A stretch of DNA of 40,450 nucleotides from Burkholderiaceae bacterium (GTDB lineage: Bacteria > Pseudomonadota > Gammaproteobacteria > Burkholderiales > Burkholderiaceae_C): NCBI GenBank assembly GCA_016790515.1, contig JAEUOY010000117.1, positions 1 through 40,450 of the forward strand. Reading direction: 5' to 3'. A program made the position numbers and the translations under genes. Below the pieces are notes generated by a model that was not told the DNA's origin, ran no database searches, and saw only the letters and a list, made by a program, of their open reading frames with translations. Below are positions 8,356 through 19,250 of the stretch, one piece after another (position 1 is the stretch's first letter; each line of letters begins with the position of its first letter).

Positions 8356-10161
8356 ATGCGAGAAGAAGCCCGACAAGAAGCTCGGTTGCGTGCCCTGATC
8401 GACGACGTTCGCGAGGGCAAGCTGCCGCGGCGCAGCTTCATCCAGCAGATGGTCGGGCTGGGCCTGACCGCGCCGATGGCGTCGATGCTGCTGATGCACG
8501 CGGGCATCGCGCAGGCCCAGACCGTGCTGCCGTACAAGCCGACCAAGCGAGGCGGCGGCGGCGCGCTCAAGCTGATCTACTGGCAGGCGGCGGTGCACCT
8601 GAACCCGCACTTCGCCGGCGGCACCAAGGACCAGGATGCCAGCCGCATCTTCTACGAGCCGCTGGCCGGCTGGGACAGCGAGGGCAACATGGTGCTCGCG
8701 CTGGCCGCCGAGGCCCCATCGCGCCAGAACGGCGGGGTCTCGGCCGACAGCAAGACGGTCACCTGGAAGCTGAAGAAGGGCGTCACCTGGCACGACGGCA
8801 AGCCCTTCACCGCCGACGACGTGGTCTTCACCGCCGCCTATGCCGGCGACCCGGCCACCTCGACCGTCACGGTGGCCACCTACAAGGACGTCAAGGTGGT
8901 CAAGGTCGACTCGCACACGGTGCGGGTCGAGTACCCCAAGCCGACGCCGTTCTGGGCCGAGGCGCTGACCGGCATCTTCGGCTGCATCCTGCCCAAGCAT
9001 GTGTTCGAGCCCTACATCGGCGCCAAGTCGCGCGAGAACCCGGCCAACACCAAGCCGGTGGGCACCGGCCCCTACAGGATCGTCGACTTCAAGCCCGGCG
9101 ACACGCTGCGCGCCGAGGCCAACCCCAACTACCACGTGCCCAACCAGCCGTTCTTCGACACGCTGGAGGTCAAGGGCGGCGGCGATGCGCTGAGCGCCGC
9201 CCGCGCGGTGCTGCAGACCAACGAGTTCGACTACGGCTGGAACCTGGCGGTCGAGGACGAACTGCTCAAGCGGCTGGAAGCCGCCGGCAAGGGCCGCATG
9301 GAATTCCTGCCCGGCAGCGACGTCGAGTTCGTCTCGCTCAACGTCACCGACCCGTGGACCGAGGTCGACGGCGAGCGCGCCAGCGCCAAGAGCAAGCACC
9401 CCGCGTTCAGCGACAAGGCGGTGCGCACCGCGATGGGCCTGCTGCTCGACCGCAAGAGCGTGCAGGAGGTGATCTACGGCCGCGGCGCGATCACCACCGC
9501 CAACTTCCTGAACAACCCGCCGCGCTTCCGCAGCCCGAACCCCAAGTACGAATTCAACATCGACAAGGCGATCCAGGCGCTGGAGGCCGGCGGCTGGAAG
9601 AAGGGCGCCGACGGCATCCGCGCCAAGGGCAACGTCAAGCTGAAGTTCGTGTTCCAGACCTCGGTGAGCCAGCCGCGCCAGAAGTGCCAGGCGATCTTCA
9701 AGGACGCCTGCACCAAGGCCGGCATCGACCTCGAACTGAAGAGCATCGTGCCGGCGGTGTTCTTCGGCAGCGACGCGGCCAACCCCGACACCTACCAGAA
9801 GTTCTGGGCCGACATGCAGATGTTCACCACCACGATGGGCAGCCCTGACCCGCAGGTGTTCATGGAGCAGTTCACCACCGACCAGATCGCGCAGAAGGCC
9901 AACAAGTGGGCCAGCCGCAACCTGGCGCGCTGGAGCAATGCCGAGTACGACGCCGCGTTCAAGGCGGCGCAGGAGGAGTTCGACCCGGTCAAGCGCGCGG
10001 CGCTGTTCATCAAGATGAACGACCTGGTGGTCAACGACGGCTACATCATCCCGCTGTTCGCCCGGCCACGGCCCAACGGCATCGTCAACAAGCTGATGCC
10101 CGCGCTGTCGGCCTGGGACAACGCCACCTGGTCGATCGGCTACTGGTACCGGGAGAGCTGA
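8356..10161 (+). CDS. Peptide-type ABC transporter substrate-binding protein (SBP_bac_5)
   Basis: A 601-residue periplasmic binding protein of the DppA/OppA family. The start ATG at 8356 has AGGAGG at 8344-8349. The leader is long: about 25 residues precede PRRSFIQQMVGLGL, which resembles a twin-arginine signal, with a likely cut after AQA near residue 55. The family signature TWKLKKGVTWHDGKPFTADDV follows at about 135-155. The C-terminal region ends with DLVVNDGYIIPLFARP, the usual closing segment. It heads a five-gene operon and delivers peptides or other ligands (opines, nickel and sugars are also known for this family) to the membrane complex. The substrate is not readable. Confidence 0.93.
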   Translation: MREEARQEARLRALIDDVREGKLPRRSFIQQMVGLGLTAPMASMLLMHAGIAQAQTVLPYKPTKRGGGGALKLIYWQAAVHLNPHFAGGTKDQDASRIFYEPLAGWDSEGNMVLALAAEAPSRQNGGVSADSKTVTWKLKKGVTWHDGKPFTADDVVFTAAYAGDPATSTVTVATYKDVKVVKVDSHTVRVEYPKPTPFWAEALTGIFGCILPKHVFEPYIGAKSRENPANTKPVGTGPYRIVDFKPGDTLRAEANPNYHVPNQPFFDTLEVKGGGDALSAARAVLQTNEFDYGWNLAVEDELLKRLEAAGKGRMEFLPGSDVEFVSLNVTDPWTEVDGERASAKSKHPAFSDKAVRTAMGLLLDRKSVQEVIYGRGAITTANFLNNPPRFRSPNPKYEFNIDKAIQALEAGGWKKGADGIRAKGNVKLKFVFQTSVSQPRQKCQAIFKDACTKAGIDLELKSIVPAVFFGSDAANPDTYQKFWADMQMFTTTMGSPDPQVFMEQFTTDQIAQKANKWASRNLARWSNAEYDAAFKAAQEEFDPVKRAALFIKMNDLVVNDGYIIPLFARPRPNGIVNKLMPALSAWDNATWSIGYWYRES

Positions 10162-10207
10162 CCGCCCCTGGCCGACCGCGAGCGACTCGATCGCCCGAAG
10201 CGCCGCC

Positions 10208-11167
10208 GTGATCAACTACATCCTCCGGCGCCTGCTGATCGCGCTGCCCAGCCTGCTGGGCATCAGCCTGGTGCTGTTCACCGTGCTGGCGCTGGCGCCG
10301 GGCGACCCGTTCGAGGACCTGGCCAACAACCCGAACGTGCCGCCCGAGGTGCGCATGGCGCTGCGCGCGCAGTTCGGGCTCGACGACCCGATCTGGCAGC
10401 GCTACCTGCGCTGGCTCGGCGCGATGCTGCAGGGCGACTGGGGCTTCTCCTTCGTCAGCCGCATCAACGTCGAGACGCTGATCCAGCAGCGCATCCCGGT
10501 GACCATCGCGGTGATCGGCCTGTCGCAGCTGCTGGCGCTGCTGGTGGCGCTGCCGGTGGGCGTGCTGGCCGCCGTCAAGCCCTACAGCTGGTTCGACCGC
10601 ATCGCCAGCACGGTGGCCTTCGTCGGCTTCTCGCTGCCGACCTTCTTCACCGGCGTGCTGTTCATCCTGCTGTTCTCGGTGCAGCTGGGCTGGCTGCCCT
10701 TCGTCTACCGCGCCGACCTGTCGTCGACCGGCTGGCAGTGGTGGGTCGACCAGTTCAAGCAGTCGATCATGCCGATCACCGTGCTGGGGCTGTTCCAGGC
10801 CGCCAGCTGGATGCGCTACGTGCGCTCGGCGGTGCTCGACGTGATCCGGCTCGACTACGTGACCACCGCGCGCAGCAAGGGCCTGGCCGAGGGCACGGTG
10901 ATCAACAAGCATGTGGTGCGCAACGCGCTGATCCCGGTGGTGACGCTGGTCGCGCTGCAGATGCCGGCGGTGTTCGGCGGCGCCATCGTCACCGAGCAGA
11001 TCTTCCGCATCCCGGGCATCGGCAGCCTGCTGATCGACGCGATCCTGCGCAACGACACGCCGGTGATCATGGCCGTGACCTTCGTCTTCAGCTGCCTGGT
11101 GATCCTGTTCAACCTGATTGCCGACCTGCTCTATGGCTGGCTCGACCCCCGCATCAGCTACCGATAG
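10208..11167 (+). CDS. Peptide-type ABC transporter permease (DppB-like)
   Basis: A 319-residue inner-membrane permease starting at a GTG (10208). The N-terminal YILRRLLIALPSLLGISLVLF is the hallmark first membrane segment of DppB/OppB proteins and is followed by the periplasmic PGDPFEDL region. Further membrane segments precede the coupling loop at TTARSKGLAEGTVINKHVVRNA. It lies 46 bp after the binding-protein gene and overlaps the start region of the second permease gene. It should pair with the next gene product as a heterodimeric channel. Confidence 0.93.
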   Translation: MINYILRRLLIALPSLLGISLVLFTVLALAPGDPFEDLANNPNVPPEVRMALRAQFGLDDPIWQRYLRWLGAMLQGDWGFSFVSRINVETLIQQRIPVTIAVIGLSQLLALLVALPVGVLAAVKPYSWFDRIASTVAFVGFSLPTFFTGVLFILLFSVQLGWLPFVYRADLSSTGWQWWVDQFKQSIMPITVLGLFQAASWMRYVRSAVLDVIRLDYVTTARSKGLAEGTVINKHVVRNALIPVVTLVALQMPAVFGGAIVTEQIFRIPGIGSLLIDAILRNDTPVIMAVTFVFSCLVILFNLIADLLYGWLDPRISYR

Positions 11168-12167
11168 CGCCGACACCGGCGCCGCCACGGTCCGCCCCGG
11201 CCAGCTGGACGACGCCGCGCGTGGCCAGCTCGGCCTGGCCGTCGCCCGCACGTCCACGATCGTGGGGGCACCTCTGGGTCTGGTGCGGCCCAGCGTTTCG
11301 CCGGCCGGCGAAGCCTGGCGCCGCTTCAAGCGCCACCGGCTGGCCTTCTGGAGCCTGTGGCTGCTGGGCGCGCTGGTGCTGGCGGTGCTGCTGGGGCCGC
11401 TGTTCTACAAGGTCGGCATCAACGACGTCGACTTCAAGGCGCGGCTGGCCTCGCCCTCGGCGGCCCACCTGATGGGCACCGACGACCTCGGCCGCGACAT
11501 CCTCGCGCGCGTGCTTTACGGCGGGCGCATCTCGCTGGCCGTCGGGCTGGCGGCGATGCTGATGGCGCTGACGGTGGGCGTGCTGATCGGCGCGGTGGCC
11601 GGCATGGCGCGCGGCTGGGTCGACGCCGCGCTGATGTGGCTGACCGACCTGTTCCTGAGCCTGCCGCAGCTGCCGCTGCTGCTGCTGCTGATCTTCCTGT
11701 TCCGCGATCCGCTGAAGGCCGCGTTCGGGCTGGAGGTCGGCATCTTCATCCTGATCGTGCTGGTGATCGGCGGCTTCCGCTGGATGCCGGTGGCCCGGCT
11801 GGTGCGGGCACAGTTCTTCAGCCTGCGCGAGAAGGAGTTCGTCGAGGCCGCGCGCGCGCTGGGCGCCAGCGTGCCGCGGCAGGTGATGCGCCACATCCTG
11901 CCCAACAGCCTGGGGCCGGTGATCGTCGCCGGCACGATCGACATCGCCGCGGCGATCATCGCCGAGAGCACGCTGAGCTTCCTCGGCCTGGGCTTCCCGC
12001 CCGACGTGCCGACCTGGGGCCGCATCCTCTACGACGGCCGCGACTACATGGACCTGGCGATGCACTGGGCGCTGTTCCCCGGCATCGCGATCTTCCTGAC
12101 CGTGCTGACGATCAACTTCATCGGCGACGGGCTGCGCGACGCGCTCGACCCGCGCCGGGTACTCTGA
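11133..12167 (+). CDS. Peptide-type ABC transporter permease (DppC-like)
   Basis: A permease of the DppC/OppC family, 344 residues if it starts at the ATG at 11133. Family features are the pre-membrane SPAGEAWRRFKRHRLAFWSL, the periplasmic HLMGTDDLGRDILARVLYGG, and the coupling loop EAARALGASVPRQVMRHILPN. The start is uncertain: no Shine-Dalgarno precedes 11133, which overlaps dppB by 35 bp. In-frame GTG codons at 11262 and 11283 would remove a low-complexity N-terminus of 40-50 residues that is not needed by the family. The stop overlaps the ATPase start as TGATG. Confidence 0.9.
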   Translation: MAGSTPASATDSADTGAATVRPGQLDDAARGQLGLAVARTSTIVGAPLGLVRPSVSPAGEAWRRFKRHRLAFWSLWLLGALVLAVLLGPLFYKVGINDVDFKARLASPSAAHLMGTDDLGRDILARVLYGGRISLAVGLAAMLMALTVGVLIGAVAGMARGWVDAALMWLTDLFLSLPQLPLLLLLIFLFRDPLKAAFGLEVGIFILIVLVIGGFRWMPVARLVRAQFFSLREKEFVEAARALGASVPRQVMRHILPNSLGPVIVAGTIDIAAAIIAESTLSFLGLGFPPDVPTWGRILYDGRDYMDLAMHWALFPGIAIFLTVLTINFIGDGLRDALDPRRVL

Positions 12168-13155
12168 TGCCGCTGCTCGACATCCGGGGCCTGAAGACCC
12201 ACTTCAAGACCGACGACGGCTGGCTGCACGCCGTCGACGGCGTCGACCTGATGATCGACGCCGGCGAGACGGTCTGCGTGGTCGGCGAATCGGGTTGCGG
12301 CAAGAGCGTCACCGCGAAGACGGTGATGAAGCTGATCGACATGCCGCCGGGCCGGATCGTCGCCGGCCAGGTGCTGTGGAAGGGCCGCGACCTGGTGCCG
12401 CTGCCCGCCGACGAGATGCGCAAGATCCGGGCGAAGGAGATCGCGATCGTCTTCCAGGAGCCGATGACCAGCCTGAACCCGGTGTTCACGGTCGGCGAGC
12501 AGATCGCCGAATCGGTGCGGCTGCACGAGGCCTTGAGCCGGCGCGAGGCGATGGACCGGGCGGTCGAGATGCTGAAGCTGGTCAAGATCCCGACGCCCGA
12601 GCGGCGGGTCGCAGACTACCCGCACCAGTTCTCCGGCGGCATGCGCCAGCGGGTGATGATCGCGATCGCGCTGGCCTGCAATCCGAAGCTGCTGATCGCC
12701 GACGAACCGACCACCGCGCTGGACGTGACGATCCAGGCCCAGATCCTCGACCTGATGCTCGAGCTGAAGGAGCGGCTGGGCATGGCGATCATGCTGATCA
12801 CCCATGCGATGGGCGTGGTCGCCGAGACCGCGCAGCGGGTGGTCGTGATGTACGCCGGCAAGGTGGTCGAGGAGGCGCCGGTGGTCGAGCTGTTCGGCCA
12901 CCCGCGCCACCCCTACACCCAGGGGCTGATCCGCTCGATCCCGCGCATCGACCTGGCCGCCACCCACAAGGTCCGGCTCGAAGCGATCGCCGGCACGGTG
13001 CCCAAGCTGATCGCCCCGGCCGAGGGCTGCCGCTTCGCCGCGCGCTGCCGCCACGCCACGCCGGCCTGCAGCGCGGCGACGCCGCCGCTGCGCGAGGTGG
13101 TGCCTGGCCACAAGGTGGCCTGCATCCACGACCTGGGCGACCGGGGGCCAGAGGC

Positions 13156-13159
<4 letters not shown>
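12167..13159 (+). CDS. Peptide-type ABC transporter ATP-binding protein (DppD-like)
   Basis: A 330-residue ABC ATPase of the OppD/DppD type. Walker A is GESGCGKS near residues 44-51, the Q-loop is in [12 protein letters not shown], the signature is FSGGMRQR and Walker B is [12 protein letters not shown]. The C-terminal oligopeptide-transporter extension carries cysteines ([14 protein letters not shown]) typical of an iron-sulfur or structural motif in this subfamily. After the H-loop histidine the sequence reads THAMGVVAE where family members normally have THDLGVVAE; the acidic residue is replaced by alanine. The start overlaps the dppC stop by one base and the stop overlaps the next ATG (ATGA). 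Confidence 0.93.
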
Positions 13160-14127
<968 letters not shown>

Positions 14128-14140
14128 GCCCGAGGCCCGC

Positions 14141-15103
14141 TCAGCCCGTCAGCCCCGGCACGCCGCGCCGGTAGTCGCTGGGCGGCATGCCGAGGTGGCT
14201 GCGGAAGACGCGGCTGAAATGCGCCATGTTCGAGAAGCCGAAGCTCAGCGCGATGTCGGTGATCGAGCGGTGGGCGCAGGCGCGGTCGTCGAAGCTGCGG
14301 CGGCAGGCCTCGAGGCGGCGGCGCAGGATGTAGCCGGCGACGCCGTCGGGTTCTTCGGCGAAGGCGTTGTACAGCAGCCGCCGGCTGCAGTTCAGCGCAT
14401 GGGCGATGCCGTCGACGCTCAGCGCGGGGTCGCCCAGGTGCTCGCCGACATGCTGCTTGATGCGTTCGCGCAGTGCCTCGCGCTGCGTCTGCGCGGTGCC
14501 GATGCCGGCCAGGTCCAGCATCGACAGGTGCACGAACTGGGTGATCGCATCGCCGACGCCTCGCGCCGCCGCTTCGGACATGCCGGGCAGTTCGCGGTAG
14601 GCCGAGCGCATCGTCTCGAGCGCCAGTCGGGCGACGCCGCCCGAGCCGCCGAGCCGGCGCGCCATCAGCGGATCGAGCGCCAGCCCGCGCTCGACCAGGC
14701 GCTGCTTGGGCACCATCACGATCAGGTGCTCGACGCGAACCGGGTTGGCCACCGCGTAGCTGTCGGTGGTGTCGTAGATGCTCCACTGGTCGGGCGTGAC
14801 CCAGGCCTCGCGCCCCTTCTGCTCGACGCCGGCGCAGCCGACGAAGGGCGCGACGATCTTCAGGTAGCCGACCTCGGAGGCGCGCACCTGCGAGGCCGAT
14901 CGCGTGACATGGTGGCGGCTCGCCGCCAGGTGCGTCAGCACGACCTCGCCGGCATGGACGGTGGACATGCGGCCGTCGAAATCGGTGTCGCCGTACTGGC
15001 TCGACTGCAGGCCGCAGAACAGCCGGTTGACCCAGTCGGACCAGAAGCCCACGCGCTCGGACGGCGCGACCTGGTCGGTGCTCATCACGCTGGCAGACGG
15101 CAT
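14141..15103 (-). CDS. AraC family transcriptional regulator (FeaR-like)
   Basis: A 320-residue regulator. Residues about 1-200 match the AraC_binding_2 type of sensor domain found in FeaR and similar activators (segments SVMSTDQVAPSERVGFWSDWV and DQWSIYDTTDSY). The last 100 residues form the double helix-turn-helix: HVGEHLGDPALSVDGIAHAL, then SITDIALSFGFSNMAHFSRVFR and GMPPSDYR. The ATG at 15103 is preceded by GGGAG at good spacing; an inner ATG at 15085 is possible. It faces away from the Liv-type operon across 227 bp, so it probably controls that operon and the fused aldehyde dehydrogenase. FeaR activates an aldehyde dehydrogenase for aromatic amine breakdown, which fits this context, but the inducer is inference. 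Confidence 0.9.
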   Translation of the reverse strand: MPSASVMSTDQVAPSERVGFWSDWVNRLFCGLQSSQYGDTDFDGRMSTVHAGEVVLTHLAASRHHVTRSASQVRASEVGYLKIVAPFVGCAGVEQKGREAWVTPDQWSIYDTTDSYAVANPVRVEHLIVMVPKQRLVERGLALDPLMARRLGGSGGVARLALETMRSAYRELPGMSEAAARGVGDAITQFVHLSMLDLAGIGTAQTQREALRERIKQHVGEHLGDPALSVDGIAHALNCSRRLLYNAFAEEPDGVAGYILRRRLEACRRSFDDRACAHRSITDIALSFGFSNMAHFSRVFRSHLGMPPSDYRRGVPGLTG

Positions 15104-15330
15104 CTGGGGCTCCCGGCAACGCACAAGGTGGCAGAGCGTAGCCCCGGACGAAGCCCTTCTCGATCCCGCGGGCAAGGGCCCCGGGAAACCCCCGATGCCG
15201 ATTGCACGGATCGTCAAGCGCCCGTGCATGGGCGGGAAAGCGTGCCGCCGCCCGGCTGCCAACAATCGTGTCCCGTCCAGCCGGTCGCTCGTGCGCCGGC
15301 GGGGCCCGACCATCCCAAGGAGACCAGCCC
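15104..15330. promoter_or_regulatory. Divergent control region between araC-type gene and Liv-type operon
   Basis: These 227 bp contain no gene. They must hold the promoters for the regulator (minus) and the transporter operon (plus). A clear AAGGAGA ribosome binding site lies just before the ATG at 15331. I looked for direct repeats of the AraC kind and for a sigma-54 GG-N10-GC pair and could not find a convincing one. Confidence 0.5.
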
Positions 15331-16554
15331 ATGACCGACCGCCGCGATCCCACCAACGGCCTGAAGCGCCGCACCGTCGTGCAGGCACTGGCCGCCGCCA
15401 CGCCCGCCGCACTGGGCTTCCCCGCGATCGTGCGCGCCCAGCCGGCGCCGGTGCGCATCGGCTACACGATGGCGCGCACCGGCCCCTGGACCACCGGCGC
15501 GCAGGTCAGCCAGGAACCCAACTACCTGCTGTGGGCCGAGCAGCAGAACGCCGCCGGCGGCCTGAACGTCAAGGGCACCAAGCGCCCGATCGAGCTGATC
15601 GGCTCGGACGACCGCAGCGATGTCGAGACCGTCGTGCGCACCTACGAGAAGCTGATGGGCAGCGACAAGGTCGACCTGATCCTGCCGCCCTGGGGCAGCG
15701 GCGCGAACTTCGCGGTCGCGCCGCTGGCCAACCGCTTCGGCTACCCCTTCCTCGCGCCGACCGCGCTGAGCCGGCGGCTGATCGAGATGAAGCTGCCGTA
15801 TTTCTTCCTGATGCTGCAGCAGCCCAAGCCGATGATGGACGCGCTGGTCGACATGCTCAAGGCCCACGGCGCCAGGAGCATGGCGGCGATCTACGTCGAC
15901 GACCTGTTCGGGCTGGAGAACTACGCCGCGCTGAAGGTCGCGCTGCAGGGCAGCGGCATCAGCCTGGTCGAGGACAAGAGCTACCCCGGCGGCGTGAAGG
16001 ACCTGTCGCCGGTGCTGCGCTCGATGAAGGACAAGAACCCCGACGCCTTCGTCGCGCTGTCGTACCCGCCCGACACCATCCTGGCCAGCCGCCAGAGCAA
16101 GGAGATCGGCTTCAACCCGAAGTTCTTCTACGCGTCGGTGGGCACCGCGTTCCAGCTCTACCGCAACGTGATGGGCGCCGGCGCCGAGGGCGTGCTGGGC
16201 ATGGGCTCGTGGAACGCCAAGACCAGCCCGGGGGCGAAGGCCTACTTCGATGCCCACGTGAAGAAGTTCGGAGCGCAGAAGGAGCCCGACCGCTGGGCCA
16301 GCGGCGCGACCTGGGCCGCGCTGGAGATCCTGACGGCCGCCGTCGGCAAGGTCGGCCTGGACCGCAAGGCGATCCGCGACCACGTGGCCGGCACCGAGCA
16401 CAGCACCATCCTCGGCAAGATCAGGTTCGTCGGCAGCGAGAACGTCGGCACGCCCGGCATCGTGAGCCAGTGGCAGAAGGGCGAGTTCGAGGTGGTGTGG
16501 CCCAAGGCCAACGCGACCGCGCCACTCAATCCGGCCAAGCCCGCCTGGGTCTGA
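15331..16554 (+). CDS. Liv-type ABC transporter substrate-binding protein (Peripla_BP_6)
   Basis: A 407-residue periplasmic binding protein of the LivJ/K (Peripla_BP_6) class. The leader has LKRRTVVQALAAATPAALGF and ends IVRAQ, a probable twin-arginine type signal cut near residue 32. The mature part opens with VRIGYTMARTGPWTTG and shows two lobes; LNVKGTKRPIELIGSDD and LILPPWGSGANFAVAPL are characteristic. These proteins bind branched-chain amino acids or, in many catabolic operons of Burkholderiales, aromatic acids. The ATG at 15331 has a good AAGGAGA. The permease gene starts two bases after the stop. The adjoining aldehyde dehydrogenase and tautomerase favour an aromatic ligand, by inference. 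Confidence 0.93.
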   Translation: MTDRRDPTNGLKRRTVVQALAAATPAALGFPAIVRAQPAPVRIGYTMARTGPWTTGAQVSQEPNYLLWAEQQNAAGGLNVKGTKRPIELIGSDDRSDVETVVRTYEKLMGSDKVDLILPPWGSGANFAVAPLANRFGYPFLAPTALSRRLIEMKLPYFFLMLQQPKPMMDALVDMLKAHGARSMAAIYVDDLFGLENYAALKVALQGSGISLVEDKSYPGGVKDLSPVLRSMKDKNPDAFVALSYPPDTILASRQSKEIGFNPKFFYASVGTAFQLYRNVMGAGAEGVLGMGSWNAKTSPGAKAYFDAHVKKFGAQKEPDRWASGATWAALEILTAAVGKVGLDRKAIRDHVAGTEHSTILGKIRFVGSENVGTPGIVSQWQKGEFEVVWPKANATAPLNPAKPAWV

Positions 16555-16555
16555 C

Positions 16556-17434
16556 GTGAGCCTGGGCAGCTGGCTCGAGCTGATCGCCTCCGGCCTGATC
16601 ACCGGGGGCGTCTACGCGCTGGTCGCGCTCGGGCTGAACCTGCAGTACGGGCTGATGCGCATCCTGAACATCGCGCATGGCGAGTTCCTGATGGTCGGCG
16701 CCTTCCTGACCTGGCAGGCGCAGACTTCGCTGGGACTCTCGCCGCTGCTGATGCTGCCGGTCTCGTTCGCCGCGCTGATGGGGCTGGGGCTGGTGATCCA
16801 CCGGCTGTTCTTCCGCCGGCTGACGCGCACCTCGCCGAACCTCGACGTGTTCGAGGCGCGCGGCCTGATGGTCGCCTTCGGCCTGATGTTCCTGGTGCAG
16901 AACTTCGCGCAGATTGTGTGGGGCGGCGACCTGCGCGGCTACGACTACCTCACCGACCCGGTGCGCGTCGGCGGCGCGCAGTTCGCCGCCAACAAGCTGC
17001 TGCTGCTGGCGCTGGCGCTGGCCTTCAGCGCGGCGCTGATCGTCGTGCTGCGCAAGACGCTCTATGGCAAGGGTGTGCGCGCGCTGATGCAGTCGCCCAC
17101 CGGCGCGCAACTGGTCGGCATCGACACCGAGCGGCTGCACCCGCTGATGTTCGGCATCGGCCTGGGGCTGTCGGGCGTCGCCGGCTGCCTGCTGTCGATG
17201 ACCTACACGATCTCGCCCGGCATGGGCGAGCCCTACACCGTGACCGCGCTGATCGTGATCACGCTGGGCGGCTTCGGCAGCATGGGCGGCGCGCTGGCCG
17301 GCGGCCTGGCGCTGGGCGTGATCGAGGCGCTGGGCATGCACTTCACCAACCCGTCGCTGAAGTCGCTGCTGTCCTACGGCATCTTCGTCGCGGTGCTGCT
17401 GTGGCGGCCGAACGGGCTGTTCAACAAGCGATGA
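16556..17434 (+). CDS. livH: Liv-type ABC transporter permease, LivH family
   Basis: A 292-residue membrane protein with GTG start. The opening ELIASGLITGGVYALVALGL and the following YGLMRILNIAHGEFLMVGAF are the signature of LivH permeases. About eight hydrophobic segments span the protein; the coupling region is around KGVRALMQSPTGAQLVGID, and GGFGSMGGALAGG precedes the last helices. It follows the binding-protein gene by one base and precedes livM by 31 bp. Confidence 0.94.
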   Translation: MSLGSWLELIASGLITGGVYALVALGLNLQYGLMRILNIAHGEFLMVGAFLTWQAQTSLGLSPLLMLPVSFAALMGLGLVIHRLFFRRLTRTSPNLDVFEARGLMVAFGLMFLVQNFAQIVWGGDLRGYDYLTDPVRVGGAQFAANKLLLLALALAFSAALIVVLRKTLYGKGVRALMQSPTGAQLVGIDTERLHPLMFGIGLGLSGVAGCLLSMTYTISPGMGEPYTVTALIVITLGGFGSMGGALAGGLALGVIEALGMHFTNPSLKSLLSYGIFVAVLLWRPNGLFNKR

Positions 17435-17465
17435 ACCCTGCAACCCTTCCGCCGGTGAGCCCCCG

Positions 17466-18430
17466 ATGAAGCGCGACCTGCTGATCCTCTTCGGCCTCGC
17501 CGGCTGGGCGCTGGCGCTGCCGCACTACGGCAGCGAGTTCGCCGTGTCGATGGCGCTGACCTGCCTGATGTACGCCGCGCTTTCGTCGAGCTGGGGGCTG
17601 TTCTGCGGCAGCACGCGCTACCTGTCGCTGGCCACCTCGGCCTTCTTCGGCATCGGTGCCTACACCAGCGCGCTGTGGCTCGAGACGGTGGACTGGTGGG
17701 CCGCGATCGCGCTGGGTGCGGGCGTCGCCGCGGCGGTGGCGGCGGTGATGGGGGCGGCAGTGCTGCACCTGCGCGGCACCTATTTCGCGGTGCTGACCTT
17801 CGGCATGACCGAGCTGATCCGCCACGCCGTCACCTACTGGGAGAAGCAGGTCACCGGCACGGTGGGCCGGGTGCTGACGGTGGTGCCCGAGCGCGACACC
17901 ATCTACCTCACGGTGCTGGGGCTGGCGGTGGCCGCGGTGGCGGTGTCGATCGTGGTGCGGCGCAGCCGCTTCGGCCTGGCGATGGCCGGCATCGGCTCGG
18001 ACGAGCAGCGCGCGCAGACGCTGGGCGTCAACACCCGCCTGGTCAAGATCGGCGGTTTCGCGCTGACCGCCGCCTTCGCCGGCGCGGTGGGCGCGGCGAT
18101 GAGCGTGCGCTGGACCTACATCGACCCGCACACCGTGTTCAACCCCTTCATCGGCTTCCAGACCGTGCTGATCGCGCTGATCGGCGGCGCCGCCACGCTG
18201 TGGGGCCCGCTGATCGCCGCGGTGGTGTTCAGCCTGCTGGCCGAGACGCTGCGGCTGCAGGCGCCGCATATCTACATGATGGCGCTGGGCGCGCTGCTGA
18301 TCCTGTGCGTGCTGTACCTGCCGGGCGGGCTGGCCTCGCTGCGGCGCGAGACCTTCGGCCAGTGGCGCGATGACCTGCGCAGCGGGTGGCGGGCGCTGCG
18401 CACGCCGGCGGTCAAGAAGAAGGCAGCCGC

Positions 18431-18434
<4 letters not shown>
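17466..18434 (+). CDS. livM: Liv-type ABC transporter permease, LivM family
   Basis: A 322-residue membrane protein. LSLATSAFFGIGAYTSALWL and the later SDEQRAQTLGVNTRLVKIGGFALTAAFAG are typical of LivM, followed by FNPFIGFQTVLIALIGGAATLWGPL. It forms the channel with LivH. A lysine-rich tail (VKKKAAA) ends the protein. Its stop overlaps the livG start as ATGA at 18431-18434, indicating translational coupling. Confidence 0.94.
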
Positions 18435-19175
<741 letters not shown>

Positions 19176-19177
<2 letters not shown>

Positions 19178-19250
19178 GACCGTCGCACGGCCGCCCGAAG
19201 ACGGTCTCGCTCCCCCTCGGGGGGACGGCGCGCAGCGCCAAGGGGGCCCC
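19176..19250 (+). repeat. GC-rich palindromic (REP-like) repeat between livG and livF
   Basis: Two nested hairpins fill the whole spacer. GAGACCGTC (19176-19184) pairs perfectly with GACGGTCTC (19200-19208). Next, CCCCCT (19212-19217) can pair with AGGGGG (19241-19246), enclosing GGCGC-GCA-GCGCC (19227-19239). From memory, elements with this CCCCCTCGGGGGG...GCGCAGCGC...AGGGGG pattern are scattered through Burkholderiales genomes; copy number here cannot be tested. The 3' arm AGGGGG is also the only Shine-Dalgarno-like sequence for the ATG at 19251, so folding could hide it. The first hairpin overlaps the livG stop. Confidence 0.75.

Noticed and set aside
7363-10215. A 950-residue open frame on the minus strand continuing past the amidohydrolase start
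   Set aside because: Only the part up to 8223 resembles a protein family. The rest is antisense to the peptide-binding protein gene, low in complexity, and is kept open by high GC.
15104-15330. Possible sigma-54 promoter (TGGCAGAGCGTAGC) near 15130
   Set aside because: The spacing between the GG and GC elements is one base short of the required ten.
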